A DNA stretch of 64,000 bases from Cohnella sp. GbtcB17. GTDB taxonomy: Bacteria > Bacillota > Bacilli > Paenibacillales > Paenibacillaceae. Shown here in pieces: positions 21,201 through 28,626 of the stretch (positions are counted from its first letter, which is position 1; the number at the start of each line of letters is the position of its first letter). The notes beneath the pieces were generated by a model. That model did not search any database. It was given only the letters and a program-made list of their open reading frames with translations, and was not told where the DNA came from. Location: contig NZ_JAGXJW010000009.1 of assembly GCF_019091135.1 (NCBI RefSeq), positions 44,443 through 108,442 of the forward strand, written 5' to 3'. The position numbers were made by a program, and so were the translations under genes.

Positions 21201-22025
21201 ACGACCAACCGGCTGCCGGGGACGGGCGTCGCGCTGCCCGCCTATACGATCGGCGGCGGGCAGACGACGCCCGACACGACGCCGCCGGCCGTCCCTGCCG
21301 GACTGACGGTCACGGCAGGCAACGGCGCGGCTTCGCTCGCCTGGACGGCGGGCGGCGAGCCCGACCTGGCCGGGTACTACGTGTATCGCGGCGGCGTCAA
21401 GCAGAATGCGACGCCGATCGGCGGGACCTCTTACACGGCGACCGGGCTGACCAACGGCACGACGTATGCGTTCCAGGTATCCGCAGTCGACACGAGCGGC
21501 AACGAATCGGCGAAGTCCGCCGCCGTGAATGCGACGCCGCAGGCACAGGCGACGATCGCGATCGACGGCAGCGCTGCCGACTGGAGCGCGGTTGCCGAGC
21601 TCAATTCGGGAGCTGGCGGAACCGTGACCGCCCTTAAGGCGAAGAACGACGGCACCTATTTGTACTTGTTAGCGCAGGGCAGCGGCGGCCTAAATGTCAA
21701 GAGCCAGTTCTATCTGAACACGGACAATCTGGCGACGACCGGCTTCAATCCGTCCGGCTGGACGTCCGGCGGCATCGACACGCTGCTCGAAAATCAAAGT
21801 CTGTTCGCGTACGCCGGCTCGAACAACGGCTGGACCTGGACGCTCGCGAGCACGCTCGGCAGCGCGAGCTTCGTCCGCAACGACACCGTGCTGGAGGCCG
21901 CGATCCCGCTTGCCTCGCTCGGCTTGACGACGGGCAAGACGATTCGTCTCGGGTTCATCTCGAACGACTCGGCGACGAACCGGCTTCCCGGCAGCGGGGC
22001 GCTATACTCGTTTACGCTTCAATAG
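18222..22025 (+). CDS. Secreted GH114-like glycosidase with fibronectin III and carbohydrate-binding-like modules
   Basis: A 1267-residue secreted protein. After a signal peptide (to about residue 39) comes a barrel domain resembling the TM1410/GH114 endo-alpha-1,4-polygalactosaminidase group. The signatures are LAYISVGE near residue 128 and YDGVFLDTVDT near residue 292, both typical active-site strands. A sugar-binding-like domain (about 500-665), two FN3 domains (about 669-845), a module of the DW...FIDAD...TG type (850-1010), a third FN3 and a second such module complete it. The last modules are close relatives of those in the broken gene upstream. AAAGGAG lies ten bases before the ATG. 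It has no SLH or sortase anchor. A role in extracellular polysaccharide breakdown is likely; the substrate is unproven. Confidence 0.75.
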   Translation: MSFAFQGRLGKIVLAWLCLLLAAPISLLVRGPHHAYAAIGKDPIYGKVPGLNAYSRVMIWYGTNTATQAQLNTLKTYDLVILEPTIRIVNVAKNQFYFETFTPNQVNEVKRGSDGVLGTADDVIVLAYISVGELATSSVFTGFTGNMTIQNGKDVGLLPADYAGPSGPLHGPNPWNYNAAGGYVDVEGGALPDGTYNSGYNGYSGISIAADYSSTGSLLTWGNKGLMPWYLDQQGTWVNDSRYLYGGYWKNGDGAVDTNKTYGGGYINGGDPTWKKLITFMTDKLEHDAGYDGVFLDTVDTPDPIGGAGPTTSWGPRGNFGFTAKGMVELVEAVKAVDPTKVVAANRGYWFFNPDEGTSQFAARYRHAINLFLTESWYYNPYITSGSKFYDENAAFADNWNTNSASPTYRSRDNFGGFWKDYMNVQANQADGFNIIICDFTIPSSSTAKWMNEVVVNSGYLGYDVSGATNFTNMYGDAKNWLDAQGYPEASLAGTHPTDLYGGFNIDGDFADWSGETPIYSDPAGSNAKGITKVYAKFAGDKFLMKIDAKATLNLQSEMIYFDYDKKGSAGWQGVAWPVTPDSRIYFENANKAYLAPHVEGQGDVFKFPTTTVTNNGWPVQVRQSGNSAELAFDADYVFPGAMAGQEIWTWFRVANFGGSSVKFNVPGTPAVPAAPTGLAAQPGSGQIALSWSPNSEANLAGYNVYRGGTKLNTSLVTTPAYTNTGLTNGTSYSYQVTAVNSAGAESPKSASVTAVPQAATAPAAPTGLVATGGNGQVALSWTAVSDPSVTGYNVYRDGSKTNTSPIAGTSYTSAGLTNGTSYSFQVTAIGAGGLESAKSAAATATPTAGSGSGIVVDGAAADWAGKAALAAGASGVQALKAADAAGNLYLLAQGGGLNVKGQFFIDADNNRLTGYNAAGWTASGAESGAEYMIENNIVYRNNGAGWSWTAVRTLSGSEFIRNDGVVELSVPLATLNVAAGSTIRVGYISNDSTTNRLPGTGVALPAYTIGGGQTTPDTTPPAVPAGLTVTAGNGAASLAWTAGGEPDLAGYYVYRGGVKQNATPIGGTSYTATGLTNGTTYAFQVSAVDTSGNESAKSAAVNATPQAQATIAIDGSAADWSAVAELNSGAGGTVTALKAKNDGTYLYLLAQGSGGLNVKSQFYLNTDNLATTGFNPSGWTSGGIDTLLENQSLFAYAGSNNGWTWTLASTLGSASFVRNDTVLEAAIPLASLGLTTGKTIRLGFISNDSATNRLPGSGALYSFTLQ

Positions 22026-22068
22026 TTCGTTCAGATAGGCGCAAACGTTCCTTCGGCTGCAATCTAAA

Positions 22069-22112
22069 ACGCCCGAAACTGCCGGTCGTCGGCAGCTTCG
22101 GGCGTTTTCTCG
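22069..22112. terminator. Bidirectional terminator between convergent genes
   Basis: AACGCCCGAA...CTGCCG pairs with CGGCAG...TTCGGGCGTT around a GTCGT loop. It is flanked by A residues on the left and T residues on the right, so it can serve the forward GH114-like gene and the reverse flavoprotein gene. Confidence 0.8.
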
Positions 22113-22133
22113 ATTATTTGTTGCCGACAGCGG

Positions 22134-23066
22134 TCAGCCTTGCGCTATTTGTCCCCGCGCTTCCCACGCCTCCGCCAGCAGCTCGGCGTTAATGCCGGCA
22201 CCGGCCATCGCGCCCATCGCCGCAGCCTGGATGAGCTGATTCATCTCGGTCGCGATGTCGCCGGCGACGAATACGCCAGGCACGCTAGACTTGCCCAGGG
22301 GGCTGGTCGTCGCTACACTGCCGGTCGGGGTCTGCTCGCAGCCGAGCGCTTGGGGCAGGTCGGAGCCGGCCACCAGCGTCGGCGCGAAAAAGATGCCGGT
22401 GCAAGGAATGGAGGAGCCGTCTTCGAGCTCGACCCGGTTAACCATACCGTCCTCGGAGACGATCCGGCGGATCGGCGCGTCATGCAGCGGAATGTTCCGT
22501 ACGCGCAGTTCCTCGCGCTGCGCGTCCGTCAGCTCGTGCGGACCGTTGGTGAACAAGGTGATGCGGTCCGACCAGCCAAGGATCGTCTTGGCGAAATGAA
22601 GGATATGTTCGCCTTTGACGATGACTGCAAGCTCCCGATCGCGCAGCTCCCAGCCGTCGCAATACGGGCAGACGAACGCACTCTTCCCGTAGACGTCGGT
22701 TAGACCTTCGATCTCGGGCAGCCGATCCTTTTTGCCGACGGCAAACAGCAGCTTTTTCGCCCGGTAGGTATGACCTTTCTTGGTCACGATGCTGAAGTCT
22801 CCGTCTGTGCCTGTCGTCTCTGCCGCGATATCCGCGACGAACCGGACCGAGGGGTAAGCGCCGATCTGTTCGACGGCAATCTGCCTGAACGCGTCGGGCT
22901 TGATGCCGTCCCGCGTCAAAAAGCCGTGCGATTCGTGCGTCACGCGGTTGCGGGGAAGACCCTCGTCGATTACGATGACGTTTTTTCTGGCTCTCCCGAG
23001 TACGAGCGCCGCATTTAATCCCGCCGGTCCGCCCCCAATGATCGCGACATCCAGTAACTGTTCCAT
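22134..23066 (-). CDS. Thioredoxin-reductase-like FAD/NAD(P)-dependent oxidoreductase
   Basis: A 310-residue class II pyridine nucleotide-disulfide oxidoreductase. The FAD motif GGGPAGLNAA is near residue 11, a redox pair CPYC in FVCPYCDGWE lies near residue 135, and the C-terminal FAD segment PGVFVAGD near residue 270. The frame is open further upstream, but the ATG at 23066 has AAGGAG eight bases before it and puts the FAD loop at the usual position. Such proteins reduce small protein or low-molecular-weight disulfides. The gene stands alone and divergent from the next oxidoreductase gene; its partner is unknown. Confidence 0.9.
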   Translation of the reverse strand: MEQLLDVAIIGGGPAGLNAALVLGRARKNVIVIDEGLPRNRVTHESHGFLTRDGIKPDAFRQIAVEQIGAYPSVRFVADIAAETTGTDGDFSIVTKKGHTYRAKKLLFAVGKKDRLPEIEGLTDVYGKSAFVCPYCDGWELRDRELAVIVKGEHILHFAKTILGWSDRITLFTNGPHELTDAQREELRVRNIPLHDAPIRRIVSEDGMVNRVELEDGSSIPCTGIFFAPTLVAGSDLPQALGCEQTPTGSVATTSPLGKSSVPGVFVAGDIATEMNQLIQAAAMGAMAGAGINAELLAEAWEARGQIAQG

Positions 23067-23111
23067 GTACTCGCTCCTTTTTGGTGACATTATAGATTCT
23101 TTATATCCATG

Positions 23112-23141
23112 ATTATAGCGGATAGGCATCGCGATATGCAA
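23112..23141 (-). promoter_or_regulatory. Promoter of the flavoprotein gene
   Basis: On the reverse strand, TTGCAT (23141-23136) and TATAAT (23117-23112) are 18 bases apart, about 45 bases before the ATG at 23066. Confidence 0.6.
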
Positions 23142-23243
23142 TCGGTTTTTGAGCGCGTACCCAAAATCGAACAAGAAACGGACAACAATGCGTGGGCGGC
23201 AAGCGTTATAATGGAAGCGTTAACCCAAACGCGAAGGAGTATG

Positions 23244-24344
23244 ATGATAAACGTGAGCAACAACCGGATCGGCTTGATCGGCTGCGGCAATATCAGCGCC
23301 ATCTATTTGAAAAACCTGACGGCTTCGTCCGACGTACGGGTCGTCGCATGCGCGGACATCGACGTCGAGCGCGCGCGTGCGCGGGCGCAAGAATTCGGCG
23401 TGCCGAAGGCATGCACCGTCGAGGAGCTGCTCGCGGATCCCGAGATTGACATCGTCGTCAATCTGACGATCCCGGCCTCGCATGCCGAGATCAGCCGCCG
23501 CGCGCTCGAAGCGGGCAAGCACGTCTACCTGGAGAAGCCGCTTGCGGTCGAGCTTCAGGACGGCCGCGACGTCGTCGCGCTGGCCGAGTCCAAAGGCTTG
23601 CGCATCGCCTGCGCGCCGGAGACGTTCCTGGGCGGCGGCATCCAGACCTGCCGCAAGCTGATCGACGAAGGCGCGATCGGACGGCCGATCGCGGCGACGG
23701 GCTTCATGATGGGCAGCGGCCCTGAAGCCTGGCATCCGGATCCGATCTTCTTCTACCAAAAGGGCGGCGGTCCGCTGTTCGATATGGGTCCGTACTATTT
23801 GACCGCATTCATCTTCCTGCTCGGCGGGATCCGCCGCGTCACCGCTTCCGCCGCGATCTCGCTGCCGGAGCGCGTCGTTGGCAGCGGCGCCAAGAAGGGC
23901 GAGCGCATCCCGGTCGAGACGCCGACGCATATCGCGGGCGTGCTGGACTTCGCATCCGGCGCGGTCGGCACGCTGATCACAAGCTTCGACGTCGCGGCCG
24001 GCACGAATCTGACCAACATGATCGAGATTCACGGCACCGAGGGCACGCTGCGCGTACCGGACCCGAATACGTTCGGCGGTCCTGTCAAGCTCAAGAAGCC
24101 GGGCGGCGACTATGAAGACGTGCCGCTCGCGTTCGGCTACGACGACAATATGCGCGGCATCGGCGTCATCGACATGGCGCGCGCGATCGCCGAAGGCCGC
24201 CCGCACCGGGCATCCGGACAGCTGGCGCTGCATGTGCTCGAGACGATGAACGGGCTGCTTCAAGCGTCCGCCGAAGATCGCCACATCCCGCTCGAGCCGC
24301 TGGCTGAGCGCCCGGCGATCATGCCGGAGGGCGGTTTCGAGTAA
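23244..24344 (+). CDS. Gfo/Idh/MocA-family oxidoreductase
   Basis: A 366-residue NAD(P)-dependent sugar dehydrogenase-like enzyme with GCGNISAIYL near residue 11 and the signature EKPLAVE near residue 100. AAGGAG (23234-23239) is followed by ATG codons at 23241 and 23244; the second gives the better spacing, and a GTG at 23253 is also possible. The frame opens upstream from 23109, but that part overlaps the divergent promoter. TATAAT at 23207-23212 is a likely -10 without a clear -35. The gene ends at a strong terminator and seems monocistronic. Substrate unknown. Confidence 0.88.
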   Translation: MINVSNNRIGLIGCGNISAIYLKNLTASSDVRVVACADIDVERARARAQEFGVPKACTVEELLADPEIDIVVNLTIPASHAEISRRALEAGKHVYLEKPLAVELQDGRDVVALAESKGLRIACAPETFLGGGIQTCRKLIDEGAIGRPIAATGFMMGSGPEAWHPDPIFFYQKGGGPLFDMGPYYLTAFIFLLGGIRRVTASAAISLPERVVGSGAKKGERIPVETPTHIAGVLDFASGAVGTLITSFDVAAGTNLTNMIEIHGTEGTLRVPDPNTFGGPVKLKKPGGDYEDVPLAFGYDDNMRGIGVIDMARAIAEGRPHRASGQLALHVLETMNGLLQASAEDRHIPLEPLAERPAIMPEGGFE

Positions 24345-24375
24345 GGACGGATTACTTTACCCAAAGATTTGCGCA

Positions 24376-24409
24376 AGCCCGGACGGCCGGAGACCGTCCG
24401 GGCTTTCTC
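24376..24409 (+). terminator. Rho-independent terminator
   Basis: A perfect 11-base stem, AGCCCGGACGG (24376-24386) with CCGTCCGGGCT (24394-24404), is followed by TTCT. Confidence 0.85.
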
Positions 24410-24533
24410 GTGTTCTCGTGCTTGCTCGCCGCAGCGTCGGCTGACGCTGTTGAACGATGCGTGAATATGGGGTAAGTTTTAATTGGATTATTTTTGAAAT
24501 CTCCCCATTTGTACATAATCGGAGGCGCGAACT

Positions 24534-26255
24534 ATGGCTAAAGACTTGATCAGGCAACTGAACGACTGGCACCGCAAGAGCAGCTACGGCAAGATCGTCG
24601 ACAAACTTGAACAGATTCCTCCCGAGGAGCGGGACTACACGCTTACCAGTCACCTGGCCAGAGCCTACAACAACCTGAACCGATACGAGGAGGGGCTGGA
24701 GCTGCTGCTGTCGGTCGCCGAGCAGGGCGCCGATGACCCGCTTTGGCATTTTCGGACCGGGTACGCTTATTACTATCTGAATCGGTACGAGGAGGCGATC
24801 GCGGCATTCGAGCTCGCTGACCGTCTTGATCCCTCGGACGAGCTGACGTTGAAGCTGCTAAAGTCGAGCCGTGACGAAGTCGAACGCCTCGGTGCGATAG
24901 CACAGGCGACCCGATTGACCTCCGACGTTCCGTTCGAGCGAATGGACTTTTCGGATTTTTGGGAAGACAGCGATTATGCGCGCGACGCCTACGTGTCCGA
25001 ACCGCCGACCGACGAGCTGATCGCCGAGGTGGAGGAGGAATTGGGCTACAAGCTTCCTGCCGCATATATTCATCTGATGAAGCTGCAAAACGGCGGCATT
25101 CCGCGCAATACTTGTTTTCCGACTCAGGCGCCGACTTCCTGGGCGGACGACCATATTGCGATTGAAGGCATCATGGGCATTGGCCGGGACAAAAGCAATT
25201 CGCTGTGCGGGGAGTTCGGAAGCCCGTTCATGATCGAAGAGTGGGGCTATCCCAACATCGGTGTCGTCTTTTGCGATTGCCCGTCCGCCGGCCACGACGT
25301 CGTCATGCTCGATTACCGCGCCTGCGGTCCGCAGGGCGAGCCTCAGGTCGTCCATGTCGATCAGGAAGGGGATTACCGCATCACCTTCCTGGCCTCGAGC
25401 TTCGAGGAATTCGTCCGCGGCCTGGTGAACGAAGAAGCGTACGACACTTCGGCGTCCGATGCGGAGCAGGATCTGCTAAGGGTGACCGACGGCCAGTTCA
25501 CGCCGCTGCTGGCTGAGCTGTGCGGCAATGTGACGGAGCTTGAATCGGCCGAGGAACTCGTTCGCGCCGTATGCAAAAAAATCGTGGAGGAAAAGGGCTT
25601 CTTTTCCCTGCATGCCGACAGGCTGTCGATGCTGATGTACGACGTGCAGTTCTGGCTGTATACGAAGACGTATCCGCAGACGGATCGGGAGGCTTATCTG
25701 GCGCGCTATCCGGATATGCTCGTATTCGGCTCGGGATTCGCCACGAACGGCTATGCGCCGGGCTTCGTATCGGATTGGCTGGACGAACGGCTGCGGAAAG
25801 GGCTGATCGTATCGGAAAACGGCGGATTGCGATTTACCGATGAAGCGGCGGCCGAAGTGATCGCGCAGCTTCAATCGGAGGCCTCGGCTGATGGACGAAG
25901 CGGCGACGACAACAGTACGCTAGAAGAAGAGCTGGCGCCGTTCAAGCTTATTGTGCACGACAACAGCGCGTCTGTCATTTTGAATGTTGGCGAATATAAG
26001 GAAGCGTTGTTCCATTCGCGGGAGGACGAGGGCTTCGAAGGAAGCGGCTACGATTGGGCGTCGCTCGCTGCTGTATTCCTGGAGGAGCGGATGCCGGAGC
26101 TTTCCGGCGTCGTTAAGTGGGATCCCGAAGGCAGCATGTTCTGCGCGTATTCCAACGATCGGGAGGCAATCGTCCGCTTCGCCCGCGCCTTTAAGGCCGC
26201 CTGCGAGGACGACGCGTTGATCCGGGACTTGTTTTCCCGGGCCGAGCTTGACTGA
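24534..26255 (+). CDS. TPR-SUKH-Imm51 multidomain immunity protein
   Basis: A cytoplasmic protein of 573 residues. TPR-like repeats occupy about residues 1-115 (HLARAYNNLNRYEEG and TGYAYYYLNRYEEAI are typical helices). A SMI1/KNR4 (SUKH) domain follows at about 160-330, starting EVEEELGYKLPAAYIHLMKLQNGG. A middle segment of about 130 residues was not recognised. The end (about 475-573) matches the Imm51 pattern with GFEGSGYDWASLAAVFL and DPEGSMFCAYS. SUKH and Imm51 are established immunity domains of polymorphic toxin systems, so this looks like a fused poly-immunity protein. No toxin gene is adjacent. CGGAGG precedes the ATG. Confidence 0.8.
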   Translation: MAKDLIRQLNDWHRKSSYGKIVDKLEQIPPEERDYTLTSHLARAYNNLNRYEEGLELLLSVAEQGADDPLWHFRTGYAYYYLNRYEEAIAAFELADRLDPSDELTLKLLKSSRDEVERLGAIAQATRLTSDVPFERMDFSDFWEDSDYARDAYVSEPPTDELIAEVEEELGYKLPAAYIHLMKLQNGGIPRNTCFPTQAPTSWADDHIAIEGIMGIGRDKSNSLCGEFGSPFMIEEWGYPNIGVVFCDCPSAGHDVVMLDYRACGPQGEPQVVHVDQEGDYRITFLASSFEEFVRGLVNEEAYDTSASDAEQDLLRVTDGQFTPLLAELCGNVTELESAEELVRAVCKKIVEEKGFFSLHADRLSMLMYDVQFWLYTKTYPQTDREAYLARYPDMLVFGSGFATNGYAPGFVSDWLDERLRKGLIVSENGGLRFTDEAAAEVIAQLQSEASADGRSGDDNSTLEEELAPFKLIVHDNSASVILNVGEYKEALFHSREDEGFEGSGYDWASLAAVFLEERMPELSGVVKWDPEGSMFCAYSNDREAIVRFARAFKAACEDDALIRDLFSRAELD

Positions 26256-26372
26256 CGCAGCGGAGTGACTCGGAAAAAGCGTGCAACTCCCCCAAAAGTC
26301 CGGTTGCTCCCCCGAGGACGTTTATGGAATACTAGGTTTATCGAAAAGGCAGGGTTGGGGGAGAGCGGGACG

Positions 26373-27533
26373 ATGGGAAGCAGGCTATGGATTCAAAACG
26401 GCAGGGCGGTGCTGCCTGGGGGCGTGGAACAGACAGACATTTTGATCGAGGACGGGCGGATTGCCGGCATCGGCGGCGCTGCTCCCGGCGGGAACGTGCG
26501 GACGATCGACGCGGAGGGCGCCTATGTTCTGCCGGGGCTCGTCGATATTCATTGCGATGCGATCGAGAAAGAGGTCGAGCCGCGGCCGGGCACGCTTTTT
26601 CCGATGGAGATGGCGTTCCTGCAGTTCGAGCGCAAGCTGGCCGGTCACGGGATTACGACGATGTATCATTCGCTGTCGCTCGGCGTAGGCCTCAGTCTGC
26701 GTGGCGAGCATCTTGTGTCGGAGATGATCGGCACGATCCGCCGCCTTAGCGAAGCGCGGTCGATGATTCGTCATCGCGTCCATCTGCGCTACGAGGTATC
26801 GCATCTGACCGGCTTTCCGCTCGCCGAACGACTCATTCGCGAAGGACAGATCGATTATTTATCGCTGATGGACCATGCGCCGGATCAAGGACAGTACCGC
26901 CGGCCGGGCGCTTTTCAACGCTATGTGATGAAAAATCAGGGCGTAGATGCCGAGGAATGCGAACGGATCGTGGAGGAGCTGCAGGCGCGCCGGGCGTTGA
27001 TCGATTGGGGCAAGCTGCACCAGCTTACCGGGCTTGCCAGGCAGCATGGGGTCGCGGTCGCGTCGCACGACGACGATACGCCTGAGCAGGTCGACCGCTC
27101 GATGGCGTTTGGTGCGTCGATCAGCGAATTTCCGCTAAATCTGGAGACGGCCGAATACGCATCGGGACGCGGAATGAAAATATGTCTTGGCGCGCCGAAC
27201 ATCGTGCGTGGCGGCCCCCACGACAAAAACCTGACGGCGATGGATGCCGTCAGGGCCGGCGCCGCAGACATCGTTTGCTCCGATTATCATCCGGCGTCGC
27301 TGCTTCATTCGTTGTTCGGCATGCATGCGGACGGCATTCCGCTCCATGAGGCCGTGCGGATGGCGAGCCTCGAACCGGCGACGGCGCTCGGGGAGGCATC
27401 GCGGATCGGCTCGATCGAGCCGGGCAAGCTGGCGGATCTGCTCGTCGTTCGCACGATCGGCGGCGTACCGGTCGTCACCGGTACGGTCGTCGAAGGGACG
27501 GTCGTGTCGCAGACGCGGGATTACCGGATGTAA
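26373..27533 (+). CDS. phnM: PhnM-type alpha-D-ribose 1-methylphosphonate 5-triphosphate diphosphatase
   Basis: A 386-residue amidohydrolase-fold enzyme. In the C-P lyase pathway PhnM releases pyrophosphate from ribose methylphosphonate triphosphate. The PhnM signature DIHCDAIEKEVEPRPG is near residue 58; metal-binding residues are visible in DIHCD, in MYHSLS and in SHDDDTPEQ near residue 230. The frame is open from 26265, but ATG 26373 has GGGGGAG upstream and gives the normal length of about 380. No other phn gene is in the window, which is unusual because phnM normally sits with phnGHIJKL. A different phosphonate or diphosphatase role is possible. Confidence 0.88.
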   Translation: MGSRLWIQNGRAVLPGGVEQTDILIEDGRIAGIGGAAPGGNVRTIDAEGAYVLPGLVDIHCDAIEKEVEPRPGTLFPMEMAFLQFERKLAGHGITTMYHSLSLGVGLSLRGEHLVSEMIGTIRRLSEARSMIRHRVHLRYEVSHLTGFPLAERLIREGQIDYLSLMDHAPDQGQYRRPGAFQRYVMKNQGVDAEECERIVEELQARRALIDWGKLHQLTGLARQHGVAVASHDDDTPEQVDRSMAFGASISEFPLNLETAEYASGRGMKICLGAPNIVRGGPHDKNLTAMDAVRAGAADIVCSDYHPASLLHSLFGMHADGIPLHEAVRMASLEPATALGEASRIGSIEPGKLADLLVVRTIGGVPVVTGTVVEGTVVSQTRDYRM

Positions 27534-27539
27534 AGGCGA

Positions 27540-27782
27540 TCAGGAGGGCGAAGGCACCTCGTCCGTTCCCTGAGATCGCGCGGCGAGCTGGGCATGCAGG
27601 GTATCGACCAGCTGCTCGCGCGTTGCCTCGGCGCTATGCGCCCAGATCGTCTCGAACAGCACGCCGATCCCGGGCAGCGTCGCCTCGGCATTGCCGATCG
27701 AATCGTCGATCGTGGCGCGCAGCTCTTCTTTGCTCTTGCCTTCGACGCGTCTGAAGATGGCTTCTCGCAGGGTGATGTTCAC
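27540..27782 (-). CDS. sspI: Small acid-soluble spore protein SspI
   Basis: An 80-residue protein matching the SspI family: NITLREAIF at the N-terminus and LPGIGVLFETIWAHS in the middle correspond to the B. subtilis protein (LPGLGVLFEVIWQHA). SspI is a minor DNA-protecting or structural protein of the spore core, normally made late in the forespore. The start is a GTG at 27782 with GAGGAGG (27792-27798 on the forward strand) nine bases upstream; the open frame beyond it to 27863 is not needed. The C-terminus is about ten residues longer than usual. In B. subtilis sspI neighbours ysgA and pheST; here ktrA lies between it and ysgA. Confidence 0.9.
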   Translation of the reverse strand: MNITLREAIFRRVEGKSKEELRATIDDSIGNAEATLPGIGVLFETIWAHSAEATREQLVDTLHAQLAARSQGTDEVPSPS

Positions 27783-27869
27783 GGTTCGAATCCTCCTCGA
27801 AGCGGTCGTCCGCAGACACCGGCATGACCGGGCCTGCCGCCCATATAGCGTCTCCGCCAGCAATGGCGG

Positions 27870-27898
27870 TTATCCGGCGACCCGGTCCGTGTTATAAT
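27870..27898 (+). promoter_or_regulatory. Promoter of ktrA
   Basis: A consensus TATAAT (27893-27898) lies 55 bases before the ktrA start. TTATCC (27870-27875) at 17-base spacing is a weak -35. Confidence 0.5.
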
Positions 27899-27951
27899 GG
27901 AAAACACGAAAAGCGAAGCCGGCAAGGCAACAACGAGGAGGAACCTTCGGC

Positions 27952-28626
27952 ATGGCCAAGGGCAAAAAGCAGTTCGCCGTCATCGGACTAGGGCGCTTCG
28001 GCTCGAGCGTCGCGCAATATTTGGCGAAAATGGGCTACGAGGTGCTCGCGGTCGACGAGAATCAGGAGCGCGTGCAGGACATGGCGAACGTCGTCACGCA
28101 CGCCGTCTCCGCGGACTCGACCGACGAGGAGGCGCTGAAGGCGCTCGGCATCCGCAATCTGGACGTCGTAGTCGTCGCGATCGGCCAGGATATCCAGGCG
28201 AGCATCCTGACGACGCTGATCCTGAAGGACCTGGGCGTGCCGAAAATTATCGTCAAGGCACAGAACGAGCTTCACGGCAAGGTGCTGAGCAAGATCGGCG
28301 CCGACAAGGTCGTATTTCCCGAGCGGGATATGGGGCTGCGGGTCGCGCATCACCTCATCTCGCCGAACATTATCGAGCATATCGAGCTTTCTCCGGACTA
28401 CAGCATCGTCGAGCTGCAGGTGCCCTCGAACATGGCGGGCAAGACGCTGAGAGAGCTCGATTTTCGCGTGAGGTTCGGATGCAACGTGATGGCGATCAAG
28501 CACGGCGGGGAAAAAATGGATGTCACGCCGCGAGCGGACAAGCCGCTGCAGCGCGCGGACGTGCTCGTCATTGTGGGCAACAACGGCCAACTGCTGCAAC
28601 TGGAGCAAGCCTATGCCAATCTTTGA
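27952..28626 (+). CDS. ktrA: KtrA/KtrC-type potassium channel regulatory subunit (RCK)
   Basis: A 224-residue cytoplasmic gating subunit. The N-terminal RCK (TrkA-N) domain has the nucleotide-binding motif GLGRFGSSVA near residue 12 and acidic ends of beta-strands (VDEN, SADSTDE). A TrkA-C domain occupies about residues 140-222. These rings bind ATP/ADP or c-di-AMP and gate a KtrB/KtrD membrane subunit, which is not encoded next to it here. GAGGAGG lies before the ATG. The 3' end overlaps the next gene by 14 bases. KtrA versus KtrC cannot be decided from sequence alone. Confidence 0.88.
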   Translation: MAKGKKQFAVIGLGRFGSSVAQYLAKMGYEVLAVDENQERVQDMANVVTHAVSADSTDEEALKALGIRNLDVVVVAIGQDIQASILTTLILKDLGVPKIIVKAQNELHGKVLSKIGADKVVFPERDMGLRVAHHLISPNIIEHIELSPDYSIVELQVPSNMAGKTLRELDFRVRFGCNVMAIKHGGEKMDVTPRADKPLQRADVLVIVGNNGQLLQLEQAYANL

